Source: Pseudomonas nitroreducens | Lineage (GTDB): Bacteria; Pseudomonadota; Gammaproteobacteria; Pseudomonadales; Pseudomonadaceae | Reading direction: 5' to 3' | Length of the DNA: 64,000 nt | Assembly (NCBI RefSeq): GCF_014204515.1 | Contig: NZ_JACHLI010000023.1 | Span: 59,430-123,429, forward strand | Shown here: positions 34,512 to 43,589 of the stretch, piece by piece | Position numbering within the stretch: position 1 is the stretch's first letter | How the letters are laid out: every line of letters begins with the position of its first letter | Made by a program: the position numbers and the translations under genes | The notes under the pieces: model-generated | What the model was told of the DNA's origin: nothing | Seen by the model: only the letters and a program-made list of their open reading frames with translations | The model's database searches: none

Positions 34512-35525
34512 TCAGAAGCCTTCCAGCACGATCTTGCCCTTGGCCGTGTTGCTTTCCAGCAGCGCGTGGGCGCGGCGCAGGTTGGCGGCGTCGATTTTGC
34601 CGAAATGCTCGCCCAGAGTGGTCTTCAGCACACCGCTGTCGATCAGCCCGGCCACACGCTGCAGCAGTTTGTGCTGCTGGATCATGTCGTCGGTCTGGAA
34701 CATCGAGCGGGTGTACATGAACTCCCAGTGCAGCGACAGGCTCTTCTGCTTGAGCAGGCGCACGTCGAGGTTCTCCGGGTCGTCGATCAGTGCCAGGCGG
34801 CCCTGCGGGCGCAGGCTGGCGACGATCTCGGGCAGGTGCTGCTCGGTCTGGTTCAGGCTGGCCACGTGGGTGACTTCACCGATGCCGATGCGCTTGAGCT
34901 CCTCGCTCAGCGGTTTGCGGTGATCGATCACGTGGTGCGCGCCGAGCTGGCGGACCCACTCCTGGGTTTCCGGGCGCGAGGCGGTGCCGATCACGGTCAT
35001 GCCGGTGAGCTGGCGGGCCAGTTGGGTGAGGATCGAACCGACGCCGCCGGCAGCGCCGACGATCAGCAGGCTCTGGCCCTTGCTGGCGTTGCCCTCGGCC
35101 ACCTGCAGGCGGTCGAACAGCAGTTCCCAGGCGGTGATGGTGGTCAGCGGCAGCGCGGCGGCGTGGGCGAAGTCCAGGCTCTGCGGCATCGGGCCGACGA
35201 TGCGCTCGTCCACCAGCTGCAGCTCGGCATTGCTGCCGGGGCGGGTCAGGTCTCCGGCGTACCAGACCTTGTCGCCCGGCTTGAACAGGCTGGCTTCACT
35301 TCCCACCGCACGGACCACGCCGGCGGCGTCCCAGCCCAGCACCTTGTGCTGGCCTGCGGCGGGCTGGGCGCGCATGCGCACCTTGGTGTCCACCGGGTTG
35401 ACGGAGATGGCGCGTACTTCCACCAGCAGGTCGCGCGGGCCGGGCGTGGGCTCGGGCAGCTGGATGTCGAGCAGGGCGTTGGCGTCGCTGCTGGGCAGGC
35501 TCTGGGTGTAGCCGATGGCTTTCAT
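34512..35525 (-). CDS. Zinc-binding alcohol dehydrogenase family / quinone oxidoreductase-like MDR enzyme
   Basis: A 337-residue medium-chain dehydrogenase/reductase (adh_fam_1 type). It has SVNPVDTKVR near 40, GWDAAGVVRAVG near 64, and the NADPH motif VGAAGGVGSILTQLA near 155. Structural zinc cysteines are absent, as in quinone reductases, so NADPH-dependent reduction of quinones or enones is likely. It lies 24 nt after the monooxygenase gene on the same strand and divergent from a LysR regulator, which probably controls both. Confidence 0.88.
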   Translation of the reverse strand: MKAIGYTQSLPSSDANALLDIQLPEPTPGPRDLLVEVRAISVNPVDTKVRMRAQPAAGQHKVLGWDAAGVVRAVGSEASLFKPGDKVWYAGDLTRPGSNAELQLVDERIVGPMPQSLDFAHAAALPLTTITAWELLFDRLQVAEGNASKGQSLLIVGAAGGVGSILTQLARQLTGMTVIGTASRPETQEWVRQLGAHHVIDHRKPLSEELKRIGIGEVTHVASLNQTEQHLPEIVASLRPQGRLALIDDPENLDVRLLKQKSLSLHWEFMYTRSMFQTDDMIQQHKLLQRVAGLIDSGVLKTTLGEHFGKIDAANLRRAHALLESNTAKGKIVLEGF

Positions 35526-35549
35526 GGGAATTCCTATGTGTTCGAGCGA

Positions 35550-35837
35550 TCAGTCGATGCGGTTCATCAGGCGGATATCGAGCTCCGCCAGGTCGGCTTG
35601 GGCAGCCTTCACGAAGGCCTGGAAGTGAGGGCTGGCTTCGTGTTCGGCCAGGGCTTCCTCGTCGCGCCACTGCTCGATCATGTAGATCAGCTCGGCGTCC
35701 TTGATGTCGCGGTGCAGGTCGTACTGCAGGCAGCCGGCCTCGGCGCGGGAAGGCGCGAGCATGCCGTGCAGGCGTTCCTGCAGGCTGTCGGCGCGGCCGG
35801 GCTTGGCGCGAATGATGGCGATCAGGGTCAGGCTCAT
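35550..35837 (-). CDS. ABM-domain putative quinol monooxygenase
   Basis: A 95-residue dimeric ferredoxin-like barrel protein of the antibiotic-biosynthesis monooxygenase family (YgiN-like): LIAIIRAKPGRADSLQERL at the N terminus, GCLQYDLHRDIKDAELIYMIEQWRDEEALAEHEASPHF in the middle. Such proteins oxidise quinols without cofactor. Together with the quinone-reductase-like gene downstream, this suggests a small quinone-turnover module. Confidence 0.88.
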   Translation of the reverse strand: MSLTLIAIIRAKPGRADSLQERLHGMLAPSRAEAGCLQYDLHRDIKDAELIYMIEQWRDEEALAEHEASPHFQAFVKAAQADLAELDIRLMNRID

Positions 35838-35910
35838 CCGGGTATCTCCAGTAGGGCGGGGAAGGTGAGGGCATGCTGCTCTCTTTCATCGGCAAGAAAA
35901 ACCGCGTAAG

Positions 35911-35923
35911 TAGAGAGTCTCTT
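35911..35923. promoter_or_regulatory. Candidate LysR operator
   Basis: AGAGAGTCTCT, a perfect 5-bp dyad, in the 103-nt divergent gap between the monooxygenase and LysR genes, 18 nt before the LysR ATG. It is the only clear dyad there. Confidence 0.4.
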
Positions 35924-35940
35924 TCAAAGGATTTTTGAAA

Positions 35941-36855
35941 ATGCTGCGTTTCGACGACCTGCAGATCTTCGTCCGCACCGCCGAGCGCGGCAGCCTTTCC
36001 GCCGCCGCCCGCGAGCTGGAACTGTCGCCAGCGGTGGCCAGCGCCGCACTCAAACGCCTGGAAAGCGAGCTGGACGTACGCCTGTTCGCCCGTTCCACCC
36101 GCAGCCTGCGACTGACCGCCGAGGGCGAGCTGTACCTGGCCCACGCCCGCGCCGCCCTGCAGAGCCTGGACGACGGCCGCCAGCTGCTGGCCGGCGGCAG
36201 GAGCGAGATCGCCGGCAACTTCCAGGTCTCGGCGCCTTCGGACTTCGGGCGCAATGTGCTGCTGCCCTGGCTCGACGAATTCCAGGCGCTGCACCCGAGG
36301 ATGAACCTGCGCCTGCTGATCAGCGACCGCCAGGCCGACCTCTACCGGCAGCCGGTGGACGTGGCCTTCCGCCTCGGCCTGCCGGGGGATTCGAACCTGG
36401 TGGCGCTGCCGCTGGCCCCGGACAACCGCCGGGTGCTGTGCGCCGCGCCGGACTACTTCGCCCGCCACGGCAAGCCGACGCATCCGGACGAATTGCAGCA
36501 GCACAACTGTCTGCTCTACATGCTCGGCGGGCGCGCCCACGAGCGCTGGCGCTTCAGCGACAGCCGCAAGCAGCACGAGGTGACGGTGCGCGGCGATCGC
36601 CTGTGCGACGACGCCGACGTGGTGCGGCGCTGGGCCGTGGCGGGGCAGGGGCTGGTGTACAAGTCCTGGCTGGACGTGGCGGCCGACGTGCGCGCCGGCC
36701 GGCTGGAGGTGGCGCTGGCGGACTACCTGGGCGAAGCCACGCCGATGAACCTGTTCTGCACCCATCGCGCCCAGCTGAGCCGGGCGGTGACCCAGTTGCG
36801 CGAGTTCGTCCAGTTGCGCTGCGCCGAACTGATGGGCGAGCGCCCCTGGGCCTGA
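35941..36855 (+). CDS. LysR-family transcriptional regulator
   Basis: A 304-residue LTTR. The N-terminal helix-turn-helix reads LQIFVRTAERGSLSAAARELELSPAVASAALKRLE (residues about 6-40). The effector domain begins near 90 (FQVSAPSDFGRNVLLPWLDEF). ATG 35941 is preferred over an in-frame TTG at 35935. It is transcribed divergently from the ABM and MDR genes, which are its likely targets, possibly in response to quinones or other electrophiles. The effector is unknown. Confidence 0.92.
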   Translation: MLRFDDLQIFVRTAERGSLSAAARELELSPAVASAALKRLESELDVRLFARSTRSLRLTAEGELYLAHARAALQSLDDGRQLLAGGRSEIAGNFQVSAPSDFGRNVLLPWLDEFQALHPRMNLRLLISDRQADLYRQPVDVAFRLGLPGDSNLVALPLAPDNRRVLCAAPDYFARHGKPTHPDELQQHNCLLYMLGGRAHERWRFSDSRKQHEVTVRGDRLCDDADVVRRWAVAGQGLVYKSWLDVAADVRAGRLEVALADYLGEATPMNLFCTHRAQLSRAVTQLREFVQLRCAELMGERPWA

Positions 36856-36862
36856 AGCCGGG

Positions 36863-38179
36863 TCAGAGCGGCGTGTAGCGGTGGATCGCCGCCGACAGGC
36901 CCCAGGCACTGGCCACCGCCAGCAGCACCATGGCGGTCGGCAGCAGGCTCCACCAGATGCGCGGCGCCAGGGCCGGCAGTTCGCTGCGGCGCTGACTGAT
37001 CCACAGGCTGGCGGCGCACACCGAGGCGCCGAGCAGCGCCCCGGCGATAATGTCGCTGGGCCAGTGGGCGCCCAGGTATACGCGGGACAGGGCGATGCTG
37101 GCCGCCGGAATCACCGCCAGCAGCATCCAGGTCAGGCGCACGCGCGGGGATTTCTCCCGGCTGGCCAGCACGCCGAGCACCAGGAAGAAGGCGAAGGACG
37201 CCGAGCTGTGGCCGCTGGGCATGCTGAAGGCGGACAGCGGGTCGGCGATCACCTCCGGCCGTGCCCGGCCGAAGAAGTGTTTGAGGGTGGTGTTGAGCAG
37301 CGCGGTGCCGACCATGGTGCCGGCGGCGAAGATCGCGTGGCGCCACAGCCGCAGCGCGGCCAGCAGCGCCGCCAGCAGGGCGCCGGCAATGAACTGGGTA
37401 CGGAAGTCGCCGATGCGGGTGACCGCCACCATCACGTCGTTCAGCCAGCCATGGCGGTGCTCCTGCACCAGCGCCATCAACCCGTGGTCCAGGGCGTCCA
37501 GGTGCGGCCAGCCGATGAGCAGGGCGATGAGCAGGGCGAAGCAGCCGATGGCGCCGATCAGCGGGGCGTTGCGCTTGCGGCTGAGCTCGGCGTGGATGAT
37601 CAGGGCGAACACCGCGGCGATGCACGCGGCCACCACGCCGGCCTGCGGCCAGAAGCCTTCGGGCAGCGGCAGGCGCATGGCGGCGCCGGTGGCCCAGCCG
37701 GGTACCAGGTAGGCGATGGACCAGCCGGCAGCGGCGACGACGGAGACTGCCAGGAAGCGCCCGAAGGGCATGTCGAGCATGCCGGCGATCATCGGCAGGA
37801 AGGGCCGCAGCGCACCGATGAAGCGTCCCACCAGCAGGCTGGCGACGCCGTAGCGGTGGAAGAAGCCCTCGGCGCTGGCCAGCCATTCCGGGTGGTGGCG
37901 CAGGTAGGGCAGGCGGCGGATGTCCTGGTGGAAGTGGCGGCCGATCCAGTAGGACGACACATCGCCCAGCAGGCCGCCGAAGAACGCCAGCGCCAGGGTT
38001 TCCCCCAGCCCGAGGGCGCCGCTGCCGGCCAGCACGGCGATGGCGAAGAGCATCACCACGCCGGGCAGGATGATCCCGACCACGGCGGCGCATTCGAGGA
38101 AGGCGACCAGGAACAGGACCAGGGCGAGCCATTGCGGATGGGTGGCCATCCAGGTGTTGAAGGCGGCGAGATCGATCAT
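36863..38179 (-). CDS. DedA-PAP2 fusion membrane phosphatase
   Basis: A 438-residue fusion. Residues about 1-200 are a DedA/SNARE-associated membrane domain (PGVVMLFAIAVLAGSGALG, FFGGLLGDVSSYWIGRHF, GRFIGALRPFLPMIAG). Residues about 225-438 are a PAP2 lipid phosphatase with all three motifs: KHFFGRARP, SMPSGHSS and SRVYLGAHWPSD. DedA proteins include undecaprenyl-phosphate and phospholipid flippases, and PAP2 enzymes dephosphorylate lipid pyrophosphates. A linked dephosphorylation and recycling of undecaprenyl carrier or phosphatidate is plausible but not shown here. The start overlaps the stop of the upstream glycosylase gene by 4 nt. Confidence 0.93.
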   Translation of the reverse strand: MIDLAAFNTWMATHPQWLALVLFLVAFLECAAVVGIILPGVVMLFAIAVLAGSGALGLGETLALAFFGGLLGDVSSYWIGRHFHQDIRRLPYLRHHPEWLASAEGFFHRYGVASLLVGRFIGALRPFLPMIAGMLDMPFGRFLAVSVVAAAGWSIAYLVPGWATGAAMRLPLPEGFWPQAGVVAACIAAVFALIIHAELSRKRNAPLIGAIGCFALLIALLIGWPHLDALDHGLMALVQEHRHGWLNDVMVAVTRIGDFRTQFIAGALLAALLAALRLWRHAIFAAGTMVGTALLNTTLKHFFGRARPEVIADPLSAFSMPSGHSSASFAFFLVLGVLASREKSPRVRLTWMLLAVIPAASIALSRVYLGAHWPSDIIAGALLGASVCAASLWISQRRSELPALAPRIWWSLLPTAMVLLAVASAWGLSAAIHRYTPL

Positions 38180-38895
38180 CGGAAGGTAGCGTCCTGGGTT
38201 CCGAGCAGGTGGTAGTCATGGCCTTCGACCTGCCCGCGGCGCAGTGGGTTGCGCGTGCAGAAGCTGGCGAAGGTGGCATCGACGAAGCGGTACATCAGGT
38301 GCTCGTCGCGGCCGTGGGGAATCCCCAGGCGCGCGGCCTGGATGACTTGCGAGGGCTGTTCGCCGAGGTCGTCGACGAACAGTTCCTGAGGATCGAAGCG
38401 CTGGGCGTCCCAGTCCGGGACTTTCAGGCCCAGGGCGCGGCAGAGCAGCGTCTGGCCCGCGCACAGTTTGCCGAGGGGGCGTTCGCTGCCGTCGGCGGCG
38501 GGGTTGAGCTGGCGCATGCAGGCCAGGGCGGCGTCGCCGGAGATGCGGTCCAGCCAGGGGTGGCCGGACTTGATCAGCACCGCGTTGCCCGGCCCGCCGG
38601 CGCTGAAGTTCAGCGAGTCGCCGCCACGCGCGTAATACATGTAGATGTGCCCGCCATCGAGGAACAGCGCCTTGCGCTTCTCGGTGTAGCCCAGGGAAGC
38701 GTGGCTGCCTTTCTCCGCCAGGTAATAGGCCTCGGTCTCGATGATCCGCGCCGACAGCCACAACTCGCCGACCCGATGGCGGATCACCTTGCCCAGCAGT
38801 TCGCGGGCGACGGTCAGGGCATCGCGATCGAAGAAGGCGTCGGGCAGCGGATTGGCCTCGGGCCAGGGCAAACTTAGGTTGGGTTCGGCAGGCAT
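38176..38895 (-). CDS. 3-methyladenine DNA glycosylase (AAG/MPG family)
   Basis: Removes alkylated bases in base-excision repair. The 239-residue protein has the AAG-family pattern RELLGKVIRHRVGELWLSARIIETEAYY (about 30-57; the catalytic Glu lies in ETEAYY), YMYYARGGDSLNFSAG near 85 and RPLGKLCAGQTLLCRALGL near 140. The length suits bacterial members. It is cotranscribed with the DedA-PAP2 gene (ATGA overlap). Confidence 0.9.
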   Translation of the reverse strand: MPAEPNLSLPWPEANPLPDAFFDRDALTVARELLGKVIRHRVGELWLSARIIETEAYYLAEKGSHASLGYTEKRKALFLDGGHIYMYYARGGDSLNFSAGGPGNAVLIKSGHPWLDRISGDAALACMRQLNPAADGSERPLGKLCAGQTLLCRALGLKVPDWDAQRFDPQELFVDDLGEQPSQVIQAARLGIPHGRDEHLMYRFVDATFASFCTRNPLRRGQVEGHDYHLLGTQDATFR

Positions 38896-38958
38896 CGGAT
38901 TGTCGCGGTTCTTTGGCCGGTCTTAGGCTGGGGGATCATAACAACAAGATTCTTAAGC

Positions 38959-39813
38959 ATGGCTGAACGGATCCGGGCCGACAGCGCCCACATCACCCCC
39001 AGCGCGCACTACACCGGTTACGTCTGGTATCGCCACCAGCTCGCCGACCCGGCCTTCGCCACGGCCTTCGGGCGCTGGGTGCACGGCTGCGTGGCGCCGA
39101 TCAACTGGGGCGCGCGGATCGGCTTCGGCCTGAATATCGAAGACTTCCTCCTGCAACGTCATCTGCTGATCGATGCCCGGCTGACCCAGGCCATCGAATT
39201 GCGCGGTGTAAGCCAGGTGGTGGAGATCGCCTGCGGGCTGTCGCCCCGCGGCCGACGCTTCCGCGAGCGTTATCCGCACCTCACCTATCTGGAAGCCGAC
39301 CTGCCGCCCATGGCCGCGCGCAAATCCGCGCTGCTGCAGGAACAGGGCTGGCTGGACGGCCAGCACCGCGTGCGGGCGGTGGATATCCTCGCCGAACAGG
39401 GCGAGCAGAGCCTGGCAGCGCTGCTCTCCGAGCTGGACCCGGACCGCCCCGTGGCAGTGATCACCGAGGGCCTGGTGAACTACTTCCAGCGCCCGGTGAT
39501 CGAGGGCTTCTGGCGCCGGCTGGCCGCGGCCCTGCGGGTTTTCCCGGAGGCGACCTACCTGACCGAACTCTATCCCGACCTGCGCGAGCATCCGCGCTAC
39601 CGGCAGATTCGCTGGGGCGTGGGGCTGATCGGGCGGCTGACGCGGGGAGGCTATCCGCTGCACTACCGCAGCGCTGCCGAGATCGAGCAGGCGTTCAGCG
39701 GTTGCGGGTTCGGCCGGGTGGGGGTGCTCGATCCGCAGGTGGACGGCGCCGGGTTGGGGTTGCCCAAGGGGCGGATGCCGAGCCTGGTGCGGGTGATCGA
39801 GGCGCGGGTTTAG
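38959..39813 (+). CDS. SAM-dependent methyltransferase, leucine carboxyl methyltransferase (PPM1) type
   Basis: A 284-residue protein resembling bacterial LCMT/PPM1-family O-methyltransferases. SQVVEIACGLSPRGRRFRERYP (about 78-99) is the SAM-binding motif, YLEADLPPMAARK follows, and VAVITEGLVNYFQRPVIEGFW near 168 is typical of the family. The substrate is unknown. It is divergent from the glycosylase gene (63-nt gap), and repeats follow it. Confidence 0.82.
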   Translation: MAERIRADSAHITPSAHYTGYVWYRHQLADPAFATAFGRWVHGCVAPINWGARIGFGLNIEDFLLQRHLLIDARLTQAIELRGVSQVVEIACGLSPRGRRFRERYPHLTYLEADLPPMAARKSALLQEQGWLDGQHRVRAVDILAEQGEQSLAALLSELDPDRPVAVITEGLVNYFQRPVIEGFWRRLAAALRVFPEATYLTELYPDLREHPRYRQIRWGVGLIGRLTRGGYPLHYRSAAEIEQAFSGCGFGRVGVLDPQVDGAGLGLPKGRMPSLVRVIEARV

Positions 39814-39827
39814 GCACTGCGCTGGGC

Positions 39828-39906
39828 GGTTCGCGAGCAAGCTCGCTCCTACGAGGAGCAGCTTTGGCGTGTCCGGTGACCTGTAGGAGCGAGCTTGCTC
39901 GCGAAC
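39828..39906. repeat. REP pair (family A, inverted order)
   Basis: Here GGTTCGCGAGCAAGCTCGCT comes first and GTAGGAGCGAGCTTGCTCGC second, the reverse order to 270 and 9122. Confidence 0.9.
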
Positions 39907-39941
39907 AGTCGTGCTGCTGGTGATACAGGGTGCCAACCAAT

Positions 39942-40077
39942 CCCCTCTCCCCAACCCTCTCCCTGAAGGGAGAGGGAGCAATCCGTGCCGGCTGACGCTG
40001 TGGTTTCACTTGTTGCCGAACAGTCCCCTCCCCCTCAGGAGCGGGGCGCGCAGCCAGGGTTAGGGTGAGGGAAAGTC
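39942..40077. repeat. Palindromic repeats (family C, two units)
   Basis: CCCTCTCCCTGAAGGGAGAG followed about 65 nt later by CCCCTCCCCCTCAGGAGCGG and CAGGGTTAGGGTGAGGG. They fill the gap before the hydrolase stop codon. Confidence 0.7.
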
Positions 40078-40109
40078 CGAGCGATAAGGCAACTGATGAT
40101 TGCCGCTGA

Positions 40110-41336
40110 TCACGCGGCACACGCCCCCCGCTGCATCGGCACCACCATCGCCGCCAGCGCCGCGCTGGCCTGCGGATCGCCATGGGCGAAGATGAATGCC
40201 AGGCCGCCACCGTCATAACGTAGCGGCAGGATATCCAGCTCCGGCAGCCCGGCAGCGGTCAGTTTCCAGCCTCGCTCGGGGCGATCCAGCGGCAACTCCA
40301 CGCGGACCAGCCCGCCGAAGTACCCCACCTCCGCCAACTCGCAGGGCCATTCGCCGCCTTCATCGTTGCGCAGCACGGCACGGGTGTCGGCCGGCGTCAG
40401 GCGCGGCTCGAAGCGCCGCTCCAGGTGCAGCAGCTGCTGGCGCTGGAAGCGCGTGCTGCCGGCGGCGCTGCGTGGCAGCGATTCGCCGCGCAGGAAGGGG
40501 TTGTACAGCCGGGCGCAGGCGTCGCGGCGTTCGAACTGGGCCAGGTGGTCGGCGTTGTGGATCAGGGCGAACTCGGCATCCGCGCAGGCGTGGGCGAACT
40601 CGGCGTGCTCCCACGGCTGGGTGAAGTGGTCGTACTCGCCGGCCAGCACCAGGGTCGGGCACTGCGGGTGGCGGTCGAAGCCGCCGAAGGCCAGCAGGCG
40701 CTGGCTGTTCTGCCGGTAGCGCTCGATTTCCGCCGGGGTCAGGCGCTGCAGCTGGCGCAGCAAAGCCTTGCGGAACACCGGCGAGACGCCGGTATCGGCC
40801 AGCCGCAGCGGGTTGATCAGCCCGGTGAGCACGCCATGGGCGAAAGGCGTCTGCTCGCCCAGCTCCAGGCGCGCCAGGGCTTCCACCAGCAGCGCGCGGG
40901 CCCCTGGGCGGCCGAAGGCGGTGATGCCGGCCAATAGCAGGCGCCCGCAGCGCGCCGGGTGGCGGGCGGCGAACAGCGCGGCCAGGGCCGAGCCGTAGGA
41001 CAGCCCGATGGGCATCAGCGGCGGCAGTTGCAGGGTCTCGGCGAAGGCGGCGATCAGGTCGGCCAGGTCCTCCAGGCTCAGCTGCGGCGCCAGTTGCAGG
41101 TTGCCGCCCTGGCTGGGCAGGTCGAGCAGGATCACCGGGTGCCCGGCGAGCAGTTCGGAGACTTCGCTGGCGAAGGAGCGGAAGCTCTGGAACGCGCCGC
41201 CCAGCAGCAGGACCGGTGCGCGCGGGTCGTCTTCCCGGGAGGAGAAGGCCTGGTAGTGCAGTTGCCAACCGTCCAGTTCCAGCACCGCCGGGGCGGCGGT
41301 CAGGGACTGGGCGCTGTAATCGGTGCGATAGCGCAT
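40110..41336 (-). CDS. Alpha/beta hydrolase with C-terminal PilZ-like domain
   Basis: A 408-residue protein. Residues about 15-275 are an alpha/beta hydrolase: LLLGGAFQSFRSF for the oxyanion region, nucleophile elbow GLSYGSAL (Ser about 119), acid region LVLAGEYDHF and catalytic His in HNADHLAQFE. Residues about 300-400 resemble a PilZ domain: LERRFEPRL contains RxxxR, and CELAEVGYFGG occupies the D/NxSxxG position but with Glu and Ala. Cyclic-di-GMP binding is therefore doubtful. ATG 41336 is preferred because CCGGAGAACTGCC precedes it. The hydrolase substrate is unknown. Confidence 0.85.
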   Translation of the reverse strand: MRYRTDYSAQSLTAAPAVLELDGWQLHYQAFSSREDDPRAPVLLLGGAFQSFRSFASEVSELLAGHPVILLDLPSQGGNLQLAPQLSLEDLADLIAAFAETLQLPPLMPIGLSYGSALAALFAARHPARCGRLLLAGITAFGRPGARALLVEALARLELGEQTPFAHGVLTGLINPLRLADTGVSPVFRKALLRQLQRLTPAEIERYRQNSQRLLAFGGFDRHPQCPTLVLAGEYDHFTQPWEHAEFAHACADAEFALIHNADHLAQFERRDACARLYNPFLRGESLPRSAAGSTRFQRQQLLHLERRFEPRLTPADTRAVLRNDEGGEWPCELAEVGYFGGLVRVELPLDRPERGWKLTAAGLPELDILPLRYDGGGLAFIFAHGDPQASAALAAMVVPMQRGACAA

Positions 41337-41607
41337 GGCAGTTCTCCGGCGGTGGGCCGCCTCTTGTTGTTCTTCCCTGGCCTGATTCCCTGGCATGCGA
41401 GCACTGCGGGGGCAACTAGCCATGCTTGCAAGGTAAACAGCGGATACGAATTTGGTTACCCAACCTTCGGGCGGCGGAAGGGGGCAGGGGACCTGCGGAT
41501 GTCACCGTTTCACCGATGGGACGGGGCGTGGGGGCGGATAACCGTTACGTGCGGCGCGTCGCCGACCGGCCGGCTGCTGCGGCTGGCCGCTGGGGGCGTG
41601 GTCCCGT

Positions 41608-41613
41608 TATACT
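41608..41613 (+). promoter_or_regulatory. Candidate -10 element for proA
   Basis: TATACT, 33 nt before the proA ATG, inside CCCGTTATACTCGCGC. The -35 is not clear. The remaining 41337-41607 shows no gene or repeat I can assign. Confidence 0.4.
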
Positions 41614-41645
41614 CGCGCATTTCCCTCACGCAGACGCGTTAGATC

Positions 41646-42911
41646 ATGACCGAGTCCGTTCTCGACTATATGAGCCGCCTGGGCCGCGCCGCCCGTGAAG
41701 CGTCGCGCGTCATCGCGCGCGCCACGACCGCGCAGAAGAACAGGGCCCTGCTGGCTGCAGCCGATGCCCTGGACGCCGCCCGCGCCCAGCTGACCGAAGC
41801 CAACGAACAGGACCTGGCCAACGGCCGTGCCAACGGTCTGGAGCCAGCCATGCTCGACCGCCTGGCCCTGACTCCGGCGCGCATCGACGACATGATCGAG
41901 GGCCTGCGCCAGGTCGCCACGCTGCCGGACCCCATCGGCGAGATCCGCGACATGCGCTACGTGCCGTCCGGCATCCAGCTGGGCAAGATGCGCGTGCCCC
42001 TGGGCGTGGTGGGAATCATCTACGAATCGCGCCCCAACGTGACCATCGACGCCGCCAGCCTGTGCCTGAAGTCCGGCAATGCGACCATCCTGCGCGGCGG
42101 TTCCGAGGCGATCCACTCCAACCAGGCGATCGCCGCGTGCATCCAGACTGGCCTGGCCGCCGCCGGCCTGCCGGCCAGTGTGGTGCAGGTGGTGGAAACC
42201 ACCGACCGCGCCGCCGTCGGCGCGCTGATCACCATGCCCGAGTACGTCGACGTGATCGTGCCGCGCGGCGGCAAGGGCCTGATCGAGCGCATCAGCCGTG
42301 ACGCCAAGGTTACGGTGATCAAGCACCTGGACGGCATCTGCCACGTCTACATCGACGTCGCTGCCGACCTCGACAAGGCCATCCGCGTCGCCGACAACGC
42401 CAAGACCCACCGTTACGCGCCGTGCAACGCCATGGAGACGCTGCTGGTCCACGCCGGCATCGCCGATCGCGTGCTGCCGCCGCTGGCCGCCATCTACCGC
42501 GACAAGGGCGTGGAGCTGCGCGGCGACGCCGCCACCCGCGCGCTGCTGGGCGCCGACGTGCTGGAAGCCACCGAGGAAGACTGGCGCACCGAATACAACG
42601 CGCCGATCCTGTCGATCCGCATCGTTGACGGCCTCGACGCCGCCATCGAGCACATCAACACCTACGGCTCGCAGCACACCGACGCGATCATTACCGAGAA
42701 CTTCACCGACGCCCGCCGCTTCCTCACCGAAGTGGATTCGGCCTCGGTCATGGTCAACGCCTCGACCCGTTTCGCCGATGGCTTCGAATACGGCCTGGGC
42801 GCGGAGATCGGCATTTCCACCGACAAGCTGCACGCCCGCGGCCCGGTCGGCCTGGAAGGCCTGACCAGCGAGAAATACGTGGTGTTCGGCGACGGACACG
42901 TGCGGACCTGA
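41646..42911 (+). CDS. proA: Gamma-glutamyl phosphate reductase
   Basis: NADPH-dependent reduction of gamma-glutamyl phosphate to glutamate semialdehyde, the second step of proline synthesis. The 421-residue aldehyde-dehydrogenase-fold protein shows VPLGVVGIIYESRPNVTIDAA (about 118-138), CLKSGNATILRGG, VPRGGKGLIERI near 202 and the catalytic cysteine in YAPCNAMETLLVH near 260. The stop and the nadD start overlap by 1 nt (TGATG). Heads the proA-to-rlmH run. Confidence 0.97.
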   Translation: MTESVLDYMSRLGRAAREASRVIARATTAQKNRALLAAADALDAARAQLTEANEQDLANGRANGLEPAMLDRLALTPARIDDMIEGLRQVATLPDPIGEIRDMRYVPSGIQLGKMRVPLGVVGIIYESRPNVTIDAASLCLKSGNATILRGGSEAIHSNQAIAACIQTGLAAAGLPASVVQVVETTDRAAVGALITMPEYVDVIVPRGGKGLIERISRDAKVTVIKHLDGICHVYIDVAADLDKAIRVADNAKTHRYAPCNAMETLLVHAGIADRVLPPLAAIYRDKGVELRGDAATRALLGADVLEATEEDWRTEYNAPILSIRIVDGLDAAIEHINTYGSQHTDAIITENFTDARRFLTEVDSASVMVNASTRFADGFEYGLGAEIGISTDKLHARGPVGLEGLTSEKYVVFGDGHVRT

Positions 42912-43567
42912 TGAACAAGGCGCGTTCCCGGCGGGTCGGTCTGTTCGGCGGCACCTTCGACCCGGTGCACATCGGTCACCTGCGCAGTGCGCTGGAGATG
43001 GCCGAGCAGTTCGAATTCGACGAGTTGCGCCTGATCCCCAACTTCCGCCCGCCGCACCGCGACACCCCCCGGGTGAAGCCGGAGCAGCGGCTGGCGATGG
43101 TCGAGCTGGCGGTAGCCGGCGTGACCCCGCTGGTGGTCGATGACCGCGAGCTGAAGCGTGACAAACCCTCCTACACCATCGACACCCTGGAGTCGCTGCG
43201 TGGGGAGCTGGATGAGCAGGACCAGTTGTTCCTGCTGGTCGGCTGGGACGCATTCTGCGGCCTGCCGACCTGGCATCGCTGGGAAGAGTTGCTGGAGCAC
43301 TGTCATATCGTCGTGCTGCAGCGCCCGGATGCCGACAGCGAGCCGCCGGAAGACCTGCGCGACCTGCTGGCGGCGCGCAGTGTTGCCGACCCGAAGGCGA
43401 TGACCGGCCCCGCCGGGCAGATCACCTTCGTCTGGCAGACGCCGCTGGCGGTTTCCGCCACCCAGATCCGCCAACTCCTGTCGCAGGGGCGCTCGGTGCG
43501 CTACCTGGTGCCGGACGCGGTATTGAACTATATCGAGGCGCACGGCCTGTACCAGGCGTCTCACTGA
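42911..43567 (+). CDS. nadD: Nicotinate-nucleotide adenylyltransferase
   Basis: Adenylylates nicotinate mononucleotide in NAD synthesis. The 218-residue protein has the nucleotidyltransferase motif GLFGGTFDPVHIGHLRSA (about 10-27), with the HxGH signature HIGH, IPNFRPPHRDTP near 38, and the C-terminal SATQIRQLLSQG (ISxTxxR-like). Normal length. Coupled to proA. Confidence 0.96.
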   Translation: MNKARSRRVGLFGGTFDPVHIGHLRSALEMAEQFEFDELRLIPNFRPPHRDTPRVKPEQRLAMVELAVAGVTPLVVDDRELKRDKPSYTIDTLESLRGELDEQDQLFLLVGWDAFCGLPTWHRWEELLEHCHIVVLQRPDADSEPPEDLRDLLAARSVADPKAMTGPAGQITFVWQTPLAVSATQIRQLLSQGRSVRYLVPDAVLNYIEAHGLYQASH

Positions 43568-43589
43568 ACGAGTTACAGAGAGTCATTTC

